Assembly (NCBI GenBank): GCA_020353135.1
Contig: CP070688.1
Coordinates: 3,892,399 to 3,916,203 of the forward strand
From: Chloroflexota bacterium
GTDB lineage: Bacteria > Chloroflexota > Anaerolineae > Promineifilales > Promineifilaceae
Length of the DNA: 23,805 nt
Direction of reading: 5' to 3'
The notes below the pieces were generated by a model, which was given only the letters and a program-made list of their open reading frames with translations, was not told where the DNA came from and searched no databases. Positions 9,684 to 15,769 of the stretch are shown here, piece after piece (the first letter of the stretch is position 1; each line of letters starts with the position of its first letter). Both the position numbers and the translations under genes were made by a program.

Positions 9684-9711
9684 AGTATAGATCACTCAAA
9701 ACATATGACAA
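9684..9711 (-). promoter_or_regulatory. Promoter of the PucR gene, predicted leaderless transcript
   Basis: Read on the minus strand, TTGTCA (9706-9711) and TATACT (9684-9689) are 16 nt apart. Only 8 nt separate the -10 box from ATG 9675, so transcription should begin at or within two bases of the start codon. No Shine-Dalgarno run precedes this ATG, which agrees with leaderless initiation. The transcript start is inferred, not observed. Confidence 0.6.
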
Positions 9712-9802
9712 TAACGCCGTCGACAAGCCAGCAGAAAATCGCCGGCACGGCCGATGTGATGGCGTATCGCGCTAACGGCCAATGCGTGGCCAACAAGGGA
9801 AA

Positions 9803-9826
9803 GGCCCTGCCTGTCATGGCAGGGCC
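9803..9826 (-). terminator. Hairpin downstream of dodecin, possible terminator
   Basis: A perfect 9-bp stem (GGCCCTGCC / GGCAGGGCC) encloses a 6-nt loop. On the minus strand it is followed by TTTCCCTTG, a poor U-tract, and G-T pairs can extend the base. It lies about 140 nt after the dodecin stop and 77 nt upstream of the PucR -10 box region, so it would separate the two minus-strand genes. The interval 9727-9966 holds nothing else I can identify except an open frame continuing from dodecin. Confidence 0.5.
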
Positions 9827-9966
9827 CCTAAAATCGGAAACTAAACGATCTTGTGAATGACAGGCAAGTGTAGCTTGGGCTTCAACCGGAAGTTCGCCAC
9901 GCGGCCGAACCACGCAAAGCGATGCGCGTACGGCCGACCAAATCCCGGTAGAAAAACGTGTCTCCG

Positions 9967-10176
9967 CTAGTCCTCGTATTTGAAAGAGATGGACACTTTG
10001 GTCCGATACGCGACTACCTTTCCGTCTTCTAACTTCATGTCAAGCTCTTTGACCTCGGCGATCCGCAGGTTCTTCAAGCTCTTGGACGCCATTTCCACGG
10101 CGTTCTTGCCTGCATCTTCCCATGACACGTCGCTGGTGCCAACCAACTCAATTACCTTGTACACACTGTTGTCCAT
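9967..10176 (-). CDS. Dodecin-family protein lacking the flavin-stacking Trp
   Basis: A 69-residue dodecin, a small protein whose family forms 12-subunit hollow spheres that bind flavins or related ligands in the cytoplasm. It begins MDNSVYKVIELVGTSDVSWE, continues with the helix region AVEMASKSLKNLRIAEVKEL, and ends in the strand pair DGKVVAYRTKV and SISFKYED. Flavin-binding dodecins have Trp-Phe where this protein has Ile-Ala (LRIAEV), so classical stacking on the isoalloxazine ring is not expected. The start at 10176 was chosen over an in-frame upstream start at 10236 because a full AAGGAGGT lies 5 nt before it. The gene is 85 nt downstream of the VOC gene on the same strand and has a weak promoter candidate of its own. 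Confidence 0.92.
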   Translation of the reverse strand: MDNSVYKVIELVGTSDVSWEDAGKNAVEMASKSLKNLRIAEVKELDMKLEDGKVVAYRTKVSISFKYED

Positions 10177-10181
10177 CGGTG

Positions 10182-10189
10182 ACCTCCTT
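10182..10189 (-). promoter_or_regulatory. Strong Shine-Dalgarno of the dodecin gene
   Basis: The minus strand reads AAGGAGGT, 5 nt before ATG 10176. It is the closest match to the anti-Shine-Dalgarno consensus in the window and fixes the 69-residue start. It suggests high expression. Confidence 0.85.
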
Positions 10190-10199
10190 GGCGCTTGGT

Positions 10200-10218
10200 G
10201 CCGGCCGTTCGGGCCGGC
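10200..10218 (-). other. GC-rich hairpin in the dodecin 5' leader
   Basis: GCCGGCC and GGCCGGC form a 7-bp stem around a 5-nt loop, ending 10 nt upstream of the dodecin ribosome site. No T-tract follows, so it is not a standard terminator. It could stabilise the transcript 5' end or be a processing boundary between the VOC gene and dodecin. Confidence 0.4.
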
Positions 10219-10238
10219 GAGGGTAGAATCAATCACAT

Positions 10239-10265
10239 GCTATACGATCCTATTCCAGTGGTCAA
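10239..10265 (-). promoter_or_regulatory. Weak promoter candidate for dodecin
   Basis: On the minus strand TTGACC (10260-10265), overlapping the VOC stop codon, and TATAGC (10239-10244) are separated by 15 nt. The boxes are fair but the spacer is short. Dodecin could instead be read from the VOC transcript. Confidence 0.35.
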
Positions 10266-10675
10266 GAGTCAGCGTCGCCATTCTTTACACGCTTCGCCGC
10301 AGGCCAGACCGGTTCCAGGAATTGCTGAATCTCGATCAGATAACCGTCCGGATCTCGCAGGAAGAAATGGTAGATATTGTAGGTCGGATTGAGGACCGGC
10401 CGCTCTTCAACGACGATGCCCGATGCGAGCAGGTAAGCATACCAGTCATCTACCTCCTGGCTTACCAATGTCAGAATGACCGAACGCGATTCGGGACCGG
10501 ATGGTAAGTGACGGCAAAATCCCAGGAAAGCATCACCAGCCACCGAGTAAATGCGGCACGAACCCTGGTCCAGGACCAACGACAGCTTGAGTACGTCCTC
10601 GTAAAAGGCGGCTGTCGTATCCAGATCGCGCGTACCGAGAAAGGTCACCTGTTGGTCAATTGCCGGTCTATTCAT
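10262..10675 (-). CDS. VOC superfamily (glyoxalase/bleomycin-resistance fold) protein
   Basis: A 137-residue protein with the paired beta-alpha-beta-beta-beta fold of the vicinal oxygen chelate family. The first module contains VTFLGTRDLDTTAAFYEDVL and LDQGSCRIYSV. The second contains VILTLVSQEVDDWYAYLLAS and ends in the hallmark YHFFLRDPDGYLIEIQQFL, whose final Glu is the usual metal ligand. The subfamily includes lyases, dioxygenases and antibiotic-binding proteins; this sequence does not decide between them. The ATG at 10675 has GAGGAG (10684-10689) 8 nt before it. It precedes dodecin on the same strand and diverges from folE. Cytoplasmic; substrate unknown. Confidence 0.85.
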   Translation of the reverse strand: MNRPAIDQQVTFLGTRDLDTTAAFYEDVLKLSLVLDQGSCRIYSVAGDAFLGFCRHLPSGPESRSVILTLVSQEVDDWYAYLLASGIVVEERPVLNPTYNIYHFFLRDPDGYLIEIQQFLEPVWPAAKRVKNGDADS

Positions 10676-10800
10676 GATCGATGCTCCTCAGCTGAATTCA
10701 GGCCCTCGAAAGTGCTGCAAATTACATCCATACCGCCGGAACCGTGTACTATTGGGTGCAGTTTAGGGCACGATGGGTATTCAGTCCAATAGGTAAACAA

Positions 10801-10810
10801 TATCTAGATA
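10801..10810. promoter_or_regulatory. Palindrome next to the folE promoter, possible operator
   Basis: TATCTAGATA is a perfect 10-bp palindrome ending 5 nt before the folE -35 box. A wider inverted pair, CAATAT (10798-10803) and ATATTG (10813-10818), surrounds it and reaches into the -35 box. In this GC-rich DNA such an AT-rich symmetric site stands out. Its position in the folE/VOC divergent region suits a repressor or activator site; the factor is unknown. Confidence 0.35.
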
Positions 10811-10815
10811 ATATA

Positions 10816-10843
10816 TTGACACAATCGGAACAGGTGCTACAAT
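10816..10843 (+). promoter_or_regulatory. folE promoter
   Basis: Consensus TTGACA (10816-10821) and TACAAT (10838-10843) with a 16-nt spacer, plus a TG one base before the -10 (extended -10). Transcription should start near 10850, giving a leader of about 120 nt before folE. That leader contains a short GC stem near the ribosome site (GGCCC/GGGCC around 10932-10950). I do not recognise a THF or preQ1 riboswitch in it. Confidence 0.75.
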
Positions 10844-10968
10844 ATGAATGTTGCTGATAGAAGCGGGCAAGGTTGCGGTGGAATGCACTGAACACCATTG
10901 CGCCGTGTTACAAGGATAGTTGGCGCGACCGGGCCCTGGCTTGACGGGCCTCAATTCTAGGAGATGAC

Positions 10969-11643
10969 ATGAAGAAAAACGACACAAGCGAAGCTTTGAC
11001 CGATACGGCCGCGCTCGACGGCAAGGCATGGATTCTGGCGGACAGCGATCATGAAGGACAAGAGGACCTGGAAAAAGCGGCCATCGAGTCGGCCGTGCGT
11101 TCGATCCTGACCAATGTAGGCGAAGACGTTGGCCGCGAAGGCCTGGAGCGCACGCCTCACAGGGTAGCCAAGATGTATGACGAGATCTTGGCCGGCTACG
11201 ACATGGATCCGGTGAAGATCGTCAATGGCGCCCTATTTGACGTCGAATATGATGAAATGATCGTCGTCAAAGACATCGAATATTTCAGCATGTGCGAGCA
11301 CCATATGTTGCCCTTCTACGGCCGGGCGCATGTGGCCTACATTCCCAGCGAGAAGATCATCGGCCTTTCGAAGATCCCGCGTATTGTCGAAATGTATGCC
11401 CGCCGGCTGCAGGTCCAAGAACGCTTGACGAGCCAGATAGCCGACCTGATCGACGAGGTATTGCAACCTCTCGGCGTTGCCGTCGTCGTCGAAGGCGCCC
11501 ATATGTGCTCCATGATGCGCGGCGTCAAGAAAGAACACCCTCGCATGGTAACCAGCGCCATGCTCGGTTCCTTCAAGGAAAACAGCATGACCCGCAACGA
11601 GTTCATGCAGCACCTGCGACAGCCAGGAGGTTCCTCCTTCTAG
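10969..11643 (+). CDS. folE: GTP cyclohydrolase I (type IA)
   Basis: A 224-residue enzyme that opens the GTP imidazole ring to give 7,8-dihydroneopterin triphosphate for folate, or queuosine/biopterin-type products. After a variable acidic N-terminus, the family blocks are [19 protein letters not shown], the zinc-site block [20 protein letters not shown] (Cys109, His112), [29 protein letters not shown], and [15 protein letters not shown] (Cys180 is the other zinc Cys). The ATG at 10969 has AGGAG at 10959-10963. It is a single-gene unit with its own promoter and a downstream hairpin. Cytoplasmic homodecamer by family. The call is secure. Confidence 0.97.
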   Translation: MKKNDTSEALTDTAALDGKAWILADSDHEGQEDLEKAAIESAVRSILTNVGEDVGREGLERTPHRVAKMYDEILAGYDMDPVKIVNGALFDVEYDEMIVVKDIEYFSMCEHHMLPFYGRAHVAYIPSEKIIGLSKIPRIVEMYARRLQVQERLTSQIADLIDEVLQPLGVAVVVEGAHMCSMMRGVKKEHPRMVTSAMLGSFKENSMTRNEFMQHLRQPGGSSF

Positions 11644-11680
11644 CTTCTCCCCTAACCACTGACAATCAAATAACGAAGCG

Positions 11681-11715
11681 CTGGGCCAGCAAAATCTATC
11701 GCTTTGCTGGCCTGG
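11681..11715 (+). terminator. Hairpin after folE, probable terminator
   Basis: GGCCAGCAAA (11684-11693) and TTTGCTGGCC (11703-11712) form a perfect 10-bp stem with a 9-nt loop; three more base pairs, two of them G-T, extend it to 11681-11715. The following GTTTCGG is only partly U-rich. It sits 38 nt after the folE stop and before the next promoter. Confidence 0.6.
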
Positions 11716-11738
11716 GTTTCGGCAATGATCTCCTCTCC

Positions 11739-11758
11739 ATCATGATCCATGATATAAT
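11739..11758 (+). promoter_or_regulatory. Extended -10 promoter with overlapping inverted repeat
   Basis: TATAAT (11753-11758) is preceded by TGA, giving an extended -10 element; no -35 box is evident. An inverted repeat ATCATG-ATC-CATGAT (11739-11753) ends on the first base of the -10 box, where a bound repressor would block it. Transcription would begin near 11765, about 65 nt before the HhH gene start. Confidence 0.55.
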
Positions 11759-11830
11759 GCAGTGCGTCATGCGTCGTATTCGACAAGAATCGGCGCTTTG
11801 AAAAACGATGACCGTTTGATGGAGAATAAC

Positions 11831-12151
11831 ATGAGGCTAACTTTTGTAGGGCCAAAAATCGTAATCAACCTCGTCGCCGGCATGCTTGGACTCGTGTTTG
11901 ACCAACTTGAGGGCAAGCAACCCATGCCCGAACTTGACTTTGATGATTCCTCCCCGGCGGCCGACGATTTGACCAAGATCAGCGGTATTGGTCCTGCCTT
12001 TGCCCGTCGCCTGAGTGATGCCGGCGTGACTAGCTACGGCCAATTGGCCGGGATGACCGCCGAAGAAGTTCGCAGCCAGGCCGGTCTGTCCGAGTGGCAG
12101 GGAGATCCAGATGATTGGATCAGCCAGGCGGTCAGATTAGGAAGCGGCTAG
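11831..12151 (+). CDS. Small helix-hairpin-helix domain protein
   Basis: A 106-residue protein of unknown role. It has a short hydrophobic N-terminal segment (KIVINLVAGMLGLVF, residues 9-23) followed by an acidic linker (residues 33-47). The HhH fold follows: DDLTKISGIGPAFARRLSDA, GVTSYGQLAGMTAEEV, and a closing stretch DPDDWISQAVRLGSG. The ISGIGPAFARRL hairpin is of the kind that binds DNA backbone or mediates protein contacts in ribosomal-protein-linked and poly-ADP-ribose-type modules. ATG 11831 has GGAG at 11821-11824. The in-frame ATG 11819 lacks a ribosome site, and GTG 11762 lies at or before the predicted transcript start. It sits alone between folE and an MFS gene with its own promoter. 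Confidence 0.8.
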   Translation: MRLTFVGPKIVINLVAGMLGLVFDQLEGKQPMPELDFDDSSPAADDLTKISGIGPAFARRLSDAGVTSYGQLAGMTAEEVRSQAGLSEWQGDPDDWISQAVRLGSG

Positions 12152-12241
12152 AGAAACTAGGCCAGTCGTCGCGCTGGTTCTTGGCCATCGCCTCGGTCTG
12201 ACTGAGATGCATTCTACCCATTATCGGCTAAACTTGCCGGG

Positions 12242-13447
12242 GTGTCCGACAAGAGTACTTCCACCCGCGTTATCCAGCTAGCCGTCCTGACCGTAAGTCG
12301 CCTGTTTCTCAATACCGGCTTGCGGATGGTTTATCCTTTTCTGCCTGCATTCGCGCGAGGATTAGGCGTGCCTTTGGCCACCCTCGCCGCCCTGGTTTCG
12401 CTGCGCAGCGCGGCCTTCGCGCTAAGCCCGCTCTTCGGACCGCTGTCAGAACGGTACGGCCGGCGCTCGATCCTGGCGCTGTCAATGCTGCTCTTCGCTC
12501 TCGGCTGCGCCGTGATCGTGCTCTGGCCGGAGCTCTGGGCTTTTGGCGCAATGCTGATCGTGGTGGCTGTGGCCAAGGTCATTTACGATCCGGCCATGCA
12601 AGCCTATATTGGCGACACAGTTGCCTACCGGCGGCGCGGGCGGGCGCTGGCAATCACGGAGTTGTCATGGGCGGGCGCTTTCTTGCTGGGCGTGCCGTTG
12701 ATTGGCTGGAGCATCGAGAACCGCAGCTGGCAGGCGCCCTTTCTCTTTTTGACCATAGCCAGTGTGGGCGCTGCGCCGGTGCTGTGGCGAGCACTTCCGG
12801 CCAGTGACGGCCGCAATAGTGCGGCTACGACTCTTGCCAAGTCACTGCAAGTCATTCGCCGCCAACGCGTCATCTGGGCGGCGGCTCTGTACATCCTACT
12901 GGTCACGCTGGCCAACGAGCTTCTGCTCATTATCTATGGCGACTGGATGGAGTCTACCTACGCACTGACTCTATCCGCGCTGGGACTGGCAACGGCGGTC
13001 ATTGGCGCGGCCGAGGTTGGTGGCGAGCTGTCGACGGCGGCTTTCATTGATCGGATTGGCAAACGGCCGTTCGTGATCGCCTGCGGATCGATCACGGTGC
13101 TCATGTACGCGGTTATGCCCATAGTCAGCACCTCGCTGACCACGGCTCTGATCGCGCTCTTCGTGTTATTCCTTTTCTTCGAAATGACCGTGGTCGGTGG
13201 CATTCCCCTTATGACCGAGATCGTCCCGGCCGCTCGCGGCGTCGTCATGTCGATCATCTTGGCCGCTGGAGGGCTGGGACGCGCGCTGGGCGCGCTGCTA
13301 GGTCCTGTCGTCTGGACGAGTGGTGGCTTTGAGACTCTGGGCCTGGTGGCCGCCGCTCTCATGTTGATTGCAGTCCTGATCCTGGCCATTGCCATTCACG
13401 AGGCCGGACATCAGTCCTCCCATGAGAAGGGCGCCGGCACGGCTTGA
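12242..13447 (+). CDS. Major facilitator superfamily transporter, exporter-like
   Basis: A 401-residue inner-membrane protein with about 12 hydrophobic helices in two halves. The loop after helix 2, GPLSERYGRRSILALS, is MFS motif A, and helix 1 contains RLFLNTGLRMVYPFLPAFAR, as in drug/sugar efflux proteins of the Bcr/EmrD-like group. The middle loop (around residues 190-215) is basic and cytoplasmic. The start is GTG 12242, the only one that keeps helix 1 whole. No ribosome site precedes it, and a TAAACT 7 nt upstream hints at a leaderless start, but no -35 was found. The substrate cannot be told from sequence. The 53-residue membrane peptide follows on the same strand. Confidence 0.86.
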   Translation: MSDKSTSTRVIQLAVLTVSRLFLNTGLRMVYPFLPAFARGLGVPLATLAALVSLRSAAFALSPLFGPLSERYGRRSILALSMLLFALGCAVIVLWPELWAFGAMLIVVAVAKVIYDPAMQAYIGDTVAYRRRGRALAITELSWAGAFLLGVPLIGWSIENRSWQAPFLFLTIASVGAAPVLWRALPASDGRNSAATTLAKSLQVIRRQRVIWAAALYILLVTLANELLLIIYGDWMESTYALTLSALGLATAVIGAAEVGGELSTAAFIDRIGKRPFVIACGSITVLMYAVMPIVSTSLTTALIALFVLFLFFEMTVVGGIPLMTEIVPAARGVVMSIILAAGGLGRALGALLGPVVWTSGGFETLGLVAAALMLIAVLILAIAIHEAGHQSSHEKGAGTA

Positions 13448-13472
13448 GCAACCGCTGCTTGTGCCGTAGAAT
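13444..13472 (+). promoter_or_regulatory. Promoter of the 53-residue membrane peptide
   Basis: TTGAGC (13444-13449), overlapping the MFS stop codon, and TAGAAT (13467-13472) are separated by 17 nt. Transcription would start near 13479, giving a leader of about 30 nt that contains the ribosome site. The peptide can therefore be made independently of the transporter. Confidence 0.55.
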
Positions 13473-13508
13473 CGTCGCCAGGATTGAAATCGTATTAGGA
13501 GAGAGACG

Positions 13509-13670
13509 ATGCCCGACCCTATAACGATAGTCATCGTTGTCATCGCTATCGCGGTTCTGTGGATCTTGTTCAAGATCCTACTCGGCATGGCCGCAGCCTT
13601 GTTTCGTGTTGGCTGCTTCATCATATTCATTATCGCCGTTGGCGTGCTGGTCTGGAACTTCTTATTGTAG
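13509..13670 (+). CDS. 53-residue two-helix membrane peptide
   Basis: A short gene, easily missed by length filters. ATG 13509 is preceded by AGGAGAG (13497-13503), a good ribosome site, and by a credible promoter. The product is nearly all hydrophobic: helix 1 runs from about residue 5 to 21 (ITIVIVVIAIAVLWILF), then a Lys and a Gly-Met-Ala turn, an Arg-Val-Gly-Cys segment, and helix 2 from about 37 to 53 ending WNFLL. There is a single Cys (residue 36) at the start of helix 2. No family is recognised. Such peptides often act as regulators or stabilisers of membrane complexes, but nothing here shows a partner. Confidence comes from the promoter, ribosome site and composition together. Confidence 0.72.
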   Translation: MPDPITIVIVVIAIAVLWILFKILLGMAAALFRVGCFIIFIIAVGVLVWNFLL

Positions 13671-13723
13671 ACTGACGGCGGCCGCAGCTGCCCACCACAC
13701 TCCAATTGTACTTGCGTACTCTG

Positions 13724-13751
13724 TTGCGCTGCCCCCCTTGGCGTGTATAAT
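13724..13751 (+). promoter_or_regulatory. Promoter of the foldase lipoprotein operon
   Basis: TTGCGC (13724-13729) and consensus TATAAT (13746-13751) are 16 nt apart; transcription should begin near 13758. The same box pair with the same spacer drives the LCP gene on the other strand (20297-20324). It likely serves the foldase gene, the Pro/Thr-stalk gene and rsmI. Confidence 0.7.
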
Positions 13752-13834
13752 TCGAATAACATTATGTTTAGGTCGCGGCGACGATGGGTTGCTTTGGTGG
13801 CGGTTTTTCCAATTCCCGATTCTGCAATTGCTCT

Positions 13835-14848
13835 ATGATGACTCGACTTAGTTCACTGTTCTTTTTGCTGGTTCTCCCAGTGCTCGTAGTGGCCTGCAAC
13901 GAAGAGCCCTTGCCCACGGCGGCGCCGACGCTCTCGGCTTCAGAAGTCACACCCACCCAGGCTCCGGCCGAAGAGGAGACGCCGCTCCCAACGGCCACAG
14001 CCTCGGAAGTTGCGCCAACGGCCGTTCCGCCGACGGCTACGCCGTCGGAACCATTGGCGGCTACGGTCAACGGCCAGCCCATCACCCTGGCCGACTACGA
14101 GAACGAACTGGCGCGTTACGAGCAGGCCCAATCCGAGTTAGGAATTACTCCCGGAGAAGGTACGCCAGATTATCGCGGAATAGTCCTGGATGCCCTGATT
14201 GAAACCGAACTGATCGCCCAGGCTGCGGCGGCGATGGGCCTGGCCATTACGCCTGAAATGATTGATGCCCGTTTGCTTGAGCTCGAAGATACGGCCGGCG
14301 GGCCAGACAATTTCGCCGCCTGGCTCGAAACCAACCAGTGGTCGGCCGAGGAGTTCCGTGAAGCATTGGCCGCGGAAATGCTGACCGAGGAGACGGTGGC
14401 CATTGTAACGAAGGATGTGCCTTCCACGACCGAGCAGGTGAGCGCGCGTTATTTGCAGGTAGACGAACCGGAACTGGCCCAATCATTGCTCGACCAGGCG
14501 CGGGCCGGCGCTGACTTCGCGACGTTGGCCCGAGACTATTCACTCGATCGCATTACCGGGGAAAACGGCGGCGACTTGGGATATTTCGCCAGGGGTTCGC
14601 TGCTGGTACCCGAGATCGAAGCCGCAGCTTTTGATTTGCAGCCTGGCGAAATCAGCGAAGTGATTGTCGGGACAAGGGCCGATGGATCTGGAACCACCTA
14701 CTACATTGTCCAGGTCATCAACAGAGACCCACAGCGAGAATTGGCAGCCGACCTGCGCTTCACCATGTTGCAACAAAGCTTTGAGAAGTGGCTGGCTGAG
14801 CAATGGGTTCAAGCCGAAGTTATCCGCATGGTCGACCCAGATGCATGA
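13835..14848 (+). CDS. PpiC/SurA-type peptidyl-prolyl isomerase lipoprotein
   Basis: An extracytoplasmic foldase, 337 residues from ATG 13835. The signal peptide ends in a lipobox (PVLVVAC, lipidated Cys21). A Pro/Thr/Ala-rich linker (about 25-75) holds repeated PTA/PTQA motifs. A SurA-N-like helical domain opens with ATVNGQPITLADYENELARY, and the parvulin domain spans about 200-299, with ARYLQVDEPELAQSLLDQAR, AGADFATLARDYS, GGDLGYFARGSLLVPEIEAA and TTYYIVQVINRD. By family it catalyses prolyl isomerisation and assists folding of exported proteins, anchored to the outer face of the membrane like PrsA. An in-frame ATG at 13784 would add 17 residues including three Cys before the signal; the 13835/13838 start gives a normal signal peptide, though neither has a ribosome site. 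Confidence 0.88.
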   Translation: MMTRLSSLFFLLVLPVLVVACNEEPLPTAAPTLSASEVTPTQAPAEEETPLPTATASEVAPTAVPPTATPSEPLAATVNGQPITLADYENELARYEQAQSELGITPGEGTPDYRGIVLDALIETELIAQAAAAMGLAITPEMIDARLLELEDTAGGPDNFAAWLETNQWSAEEFREALAAEMLTEETVAIVTKDVPSTTEQVSARYLQVDEPELAQSLLDQARAGADFATLARDYSLDRITGENGGDLGYFARGSLLVPEIEAAAFDLQPGEISEVIVGTRADGSGTTYYIVQVINRDPQRELAADLRFTMLQQSFEKWLAEQWVQAEVIRMVDPDA

Positions 14849-14902
14849 TAGGCCACGCTAAAGGGCACCGATCGCCCGTGAGTTTGCGGAGGGGAAATAA
14901 CG

Positions 14903-15745
14903 ATGGCAGACAATTACGATGATTTTGACGCCGAACCCCAGGACAGCGGCCGCGGCTTCAACCTTGTCGGCTTGCTGACGATCCTGGTGGTGGCCGCCGC
15001 TGTGGCGGTCGTGGCCCTACTAGTATTTGTCCTCATTACTCCGGACAACTTCGTCGCGGACTTGTTCGGCTCAAGTGAAGATGAGCCTTTGCCGACATTG
15101 GTGCCGACCGAACCCCCGCCGCCAACTCTAGCGGAAGTTGAAATAATCATCACAGCTGAAGAATCGGCCGGGGAATCGGCCGTGGAGCTTCCACCCACCC
15201 ACACCCCCATACCGGTACAGGATACGCCGACGGCGGTACCGATTAACACCTTGCAGCCGACGCTGACGCCCTCAGTGACCCCGACGTTTCCGCCGCCCAC
15301 GCCAACGCGAACACCTACGCCAACGCCGACTGACACGCCGACGGCCGGTCCGTCGCCAACGGCGACGGCAACCTTCTCGCCATTCCCATTCACCAAGGAT
15401 TTGCGCAGCCCGCAGTACTTGCAGAACTTCGCCAACAATGCTGGCTGCAACTGGATGGGTATTGCTGGAGAGGTTTTTGACCTGGAAGGTAACCCGGTAG
15501 CTCCCGGACAGTATGTCGTCCACATATGGGACAGTGGCATCGATCAGCGAGCGGTTGTTGGCGATGCGCCGGCTTACGGACCTAGTGGGTACGAGCAGTT
15601 CCTCTTTGACGCGCCGCGCGTTCAGGACCACAATGTGCAGCTAGAAACATCTAACGGGACGGCCGTTTCGCAGGTCTATCGCGTACAAACTCGAGCAAGC
15701 TGTAACCAGAACCTGGTATGGTTCAATTTCGTACAGAATCACTAG
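14903..15745 (+). CDS. Membrane-anchored Pro/Thr-stalk protein with unknown outer domain
   Basis: A 280-residue protein that I cannot assign to a family. An acidic cytoplasmic tail (residues 1-19) is followed by one membrane helix (20-45), then a long Pro/Thr stalk (about 60-160) with a run of alternating TP units at 131-146. A compact C-terminal domain (161-280) is rich in beta-type sequence: GCNWMGIAGEVFDLEGNPVA, PGQYVVHIWDSGIDQ, YGPSGYEQFLF, and the ending VWFNFVQNH. Its only two cysteines, Cys182 and Cys267, bracket the domain and could form a disulfide outside the cell. The pattern G-x-V-x-D-x-x-G-x-P-V resembles SdrB/carboxypeptidase regulatory-like domains. ATG 14903 has GGAGG at 14888-14892. 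It lies between the foldase and rsmI, 54 and 24 nt from them, probably in one transcript. Confidence 0.83.
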   Translation: MADNYDDFDAEPQDSGRGFNLVGLLTILVVAAAVAVVALLVFVLITPDNFVADLFGSSEDEPLPTLVPTEPPPPTLAEVEIIITAEESAGESAVELPPTHTPIPVQDTPTAVPINTLQPTLTPSVTPTFPPPTPTRTPTPTPTDTPTAGPSPTATATFSPFPFTKDLRSPQYLQNFANNAGCNWMGIAGEVFDLEGNPVAPGQYVVHIWDSGIDQRAVVGDAPAYGPSGYEQFLFDAPRVQDHNVQLETSNGTAVSQVYRVQTRASCNQNLVWFNFVQNH

Positions 15746-15769
15746 ACCGGGCCTGAGGCTAGCGGCTGC

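Noticed and set aside
9692..9913. 73-codon minus-strand frame between dodecin and PucR
   Set aside because: No ribosome site or family resemblance; it spans the hairpin and the PucR promoter.
10508..10792. 94-codon + strand frame across the VOC gene and its upstream region
   Set aside because: It is antisense to the VOC gene, starts without a ribosome site, and runs into the folE promoter.
10850..10968. Known riboswitch (THF or preQ1) in the folE leader
   Set aside because: I could not find the conserved loop sequences or pseudoknot of either class; only a short GC stem is visible.
15250..15375. Repetitive DNA in the stalk gene as a CRISPR or minisatellite
   Set aside because: The repeat is the codon pattern of a Thr-Pro protein linker; unit sequences vary and there are no spacers of fixed length.
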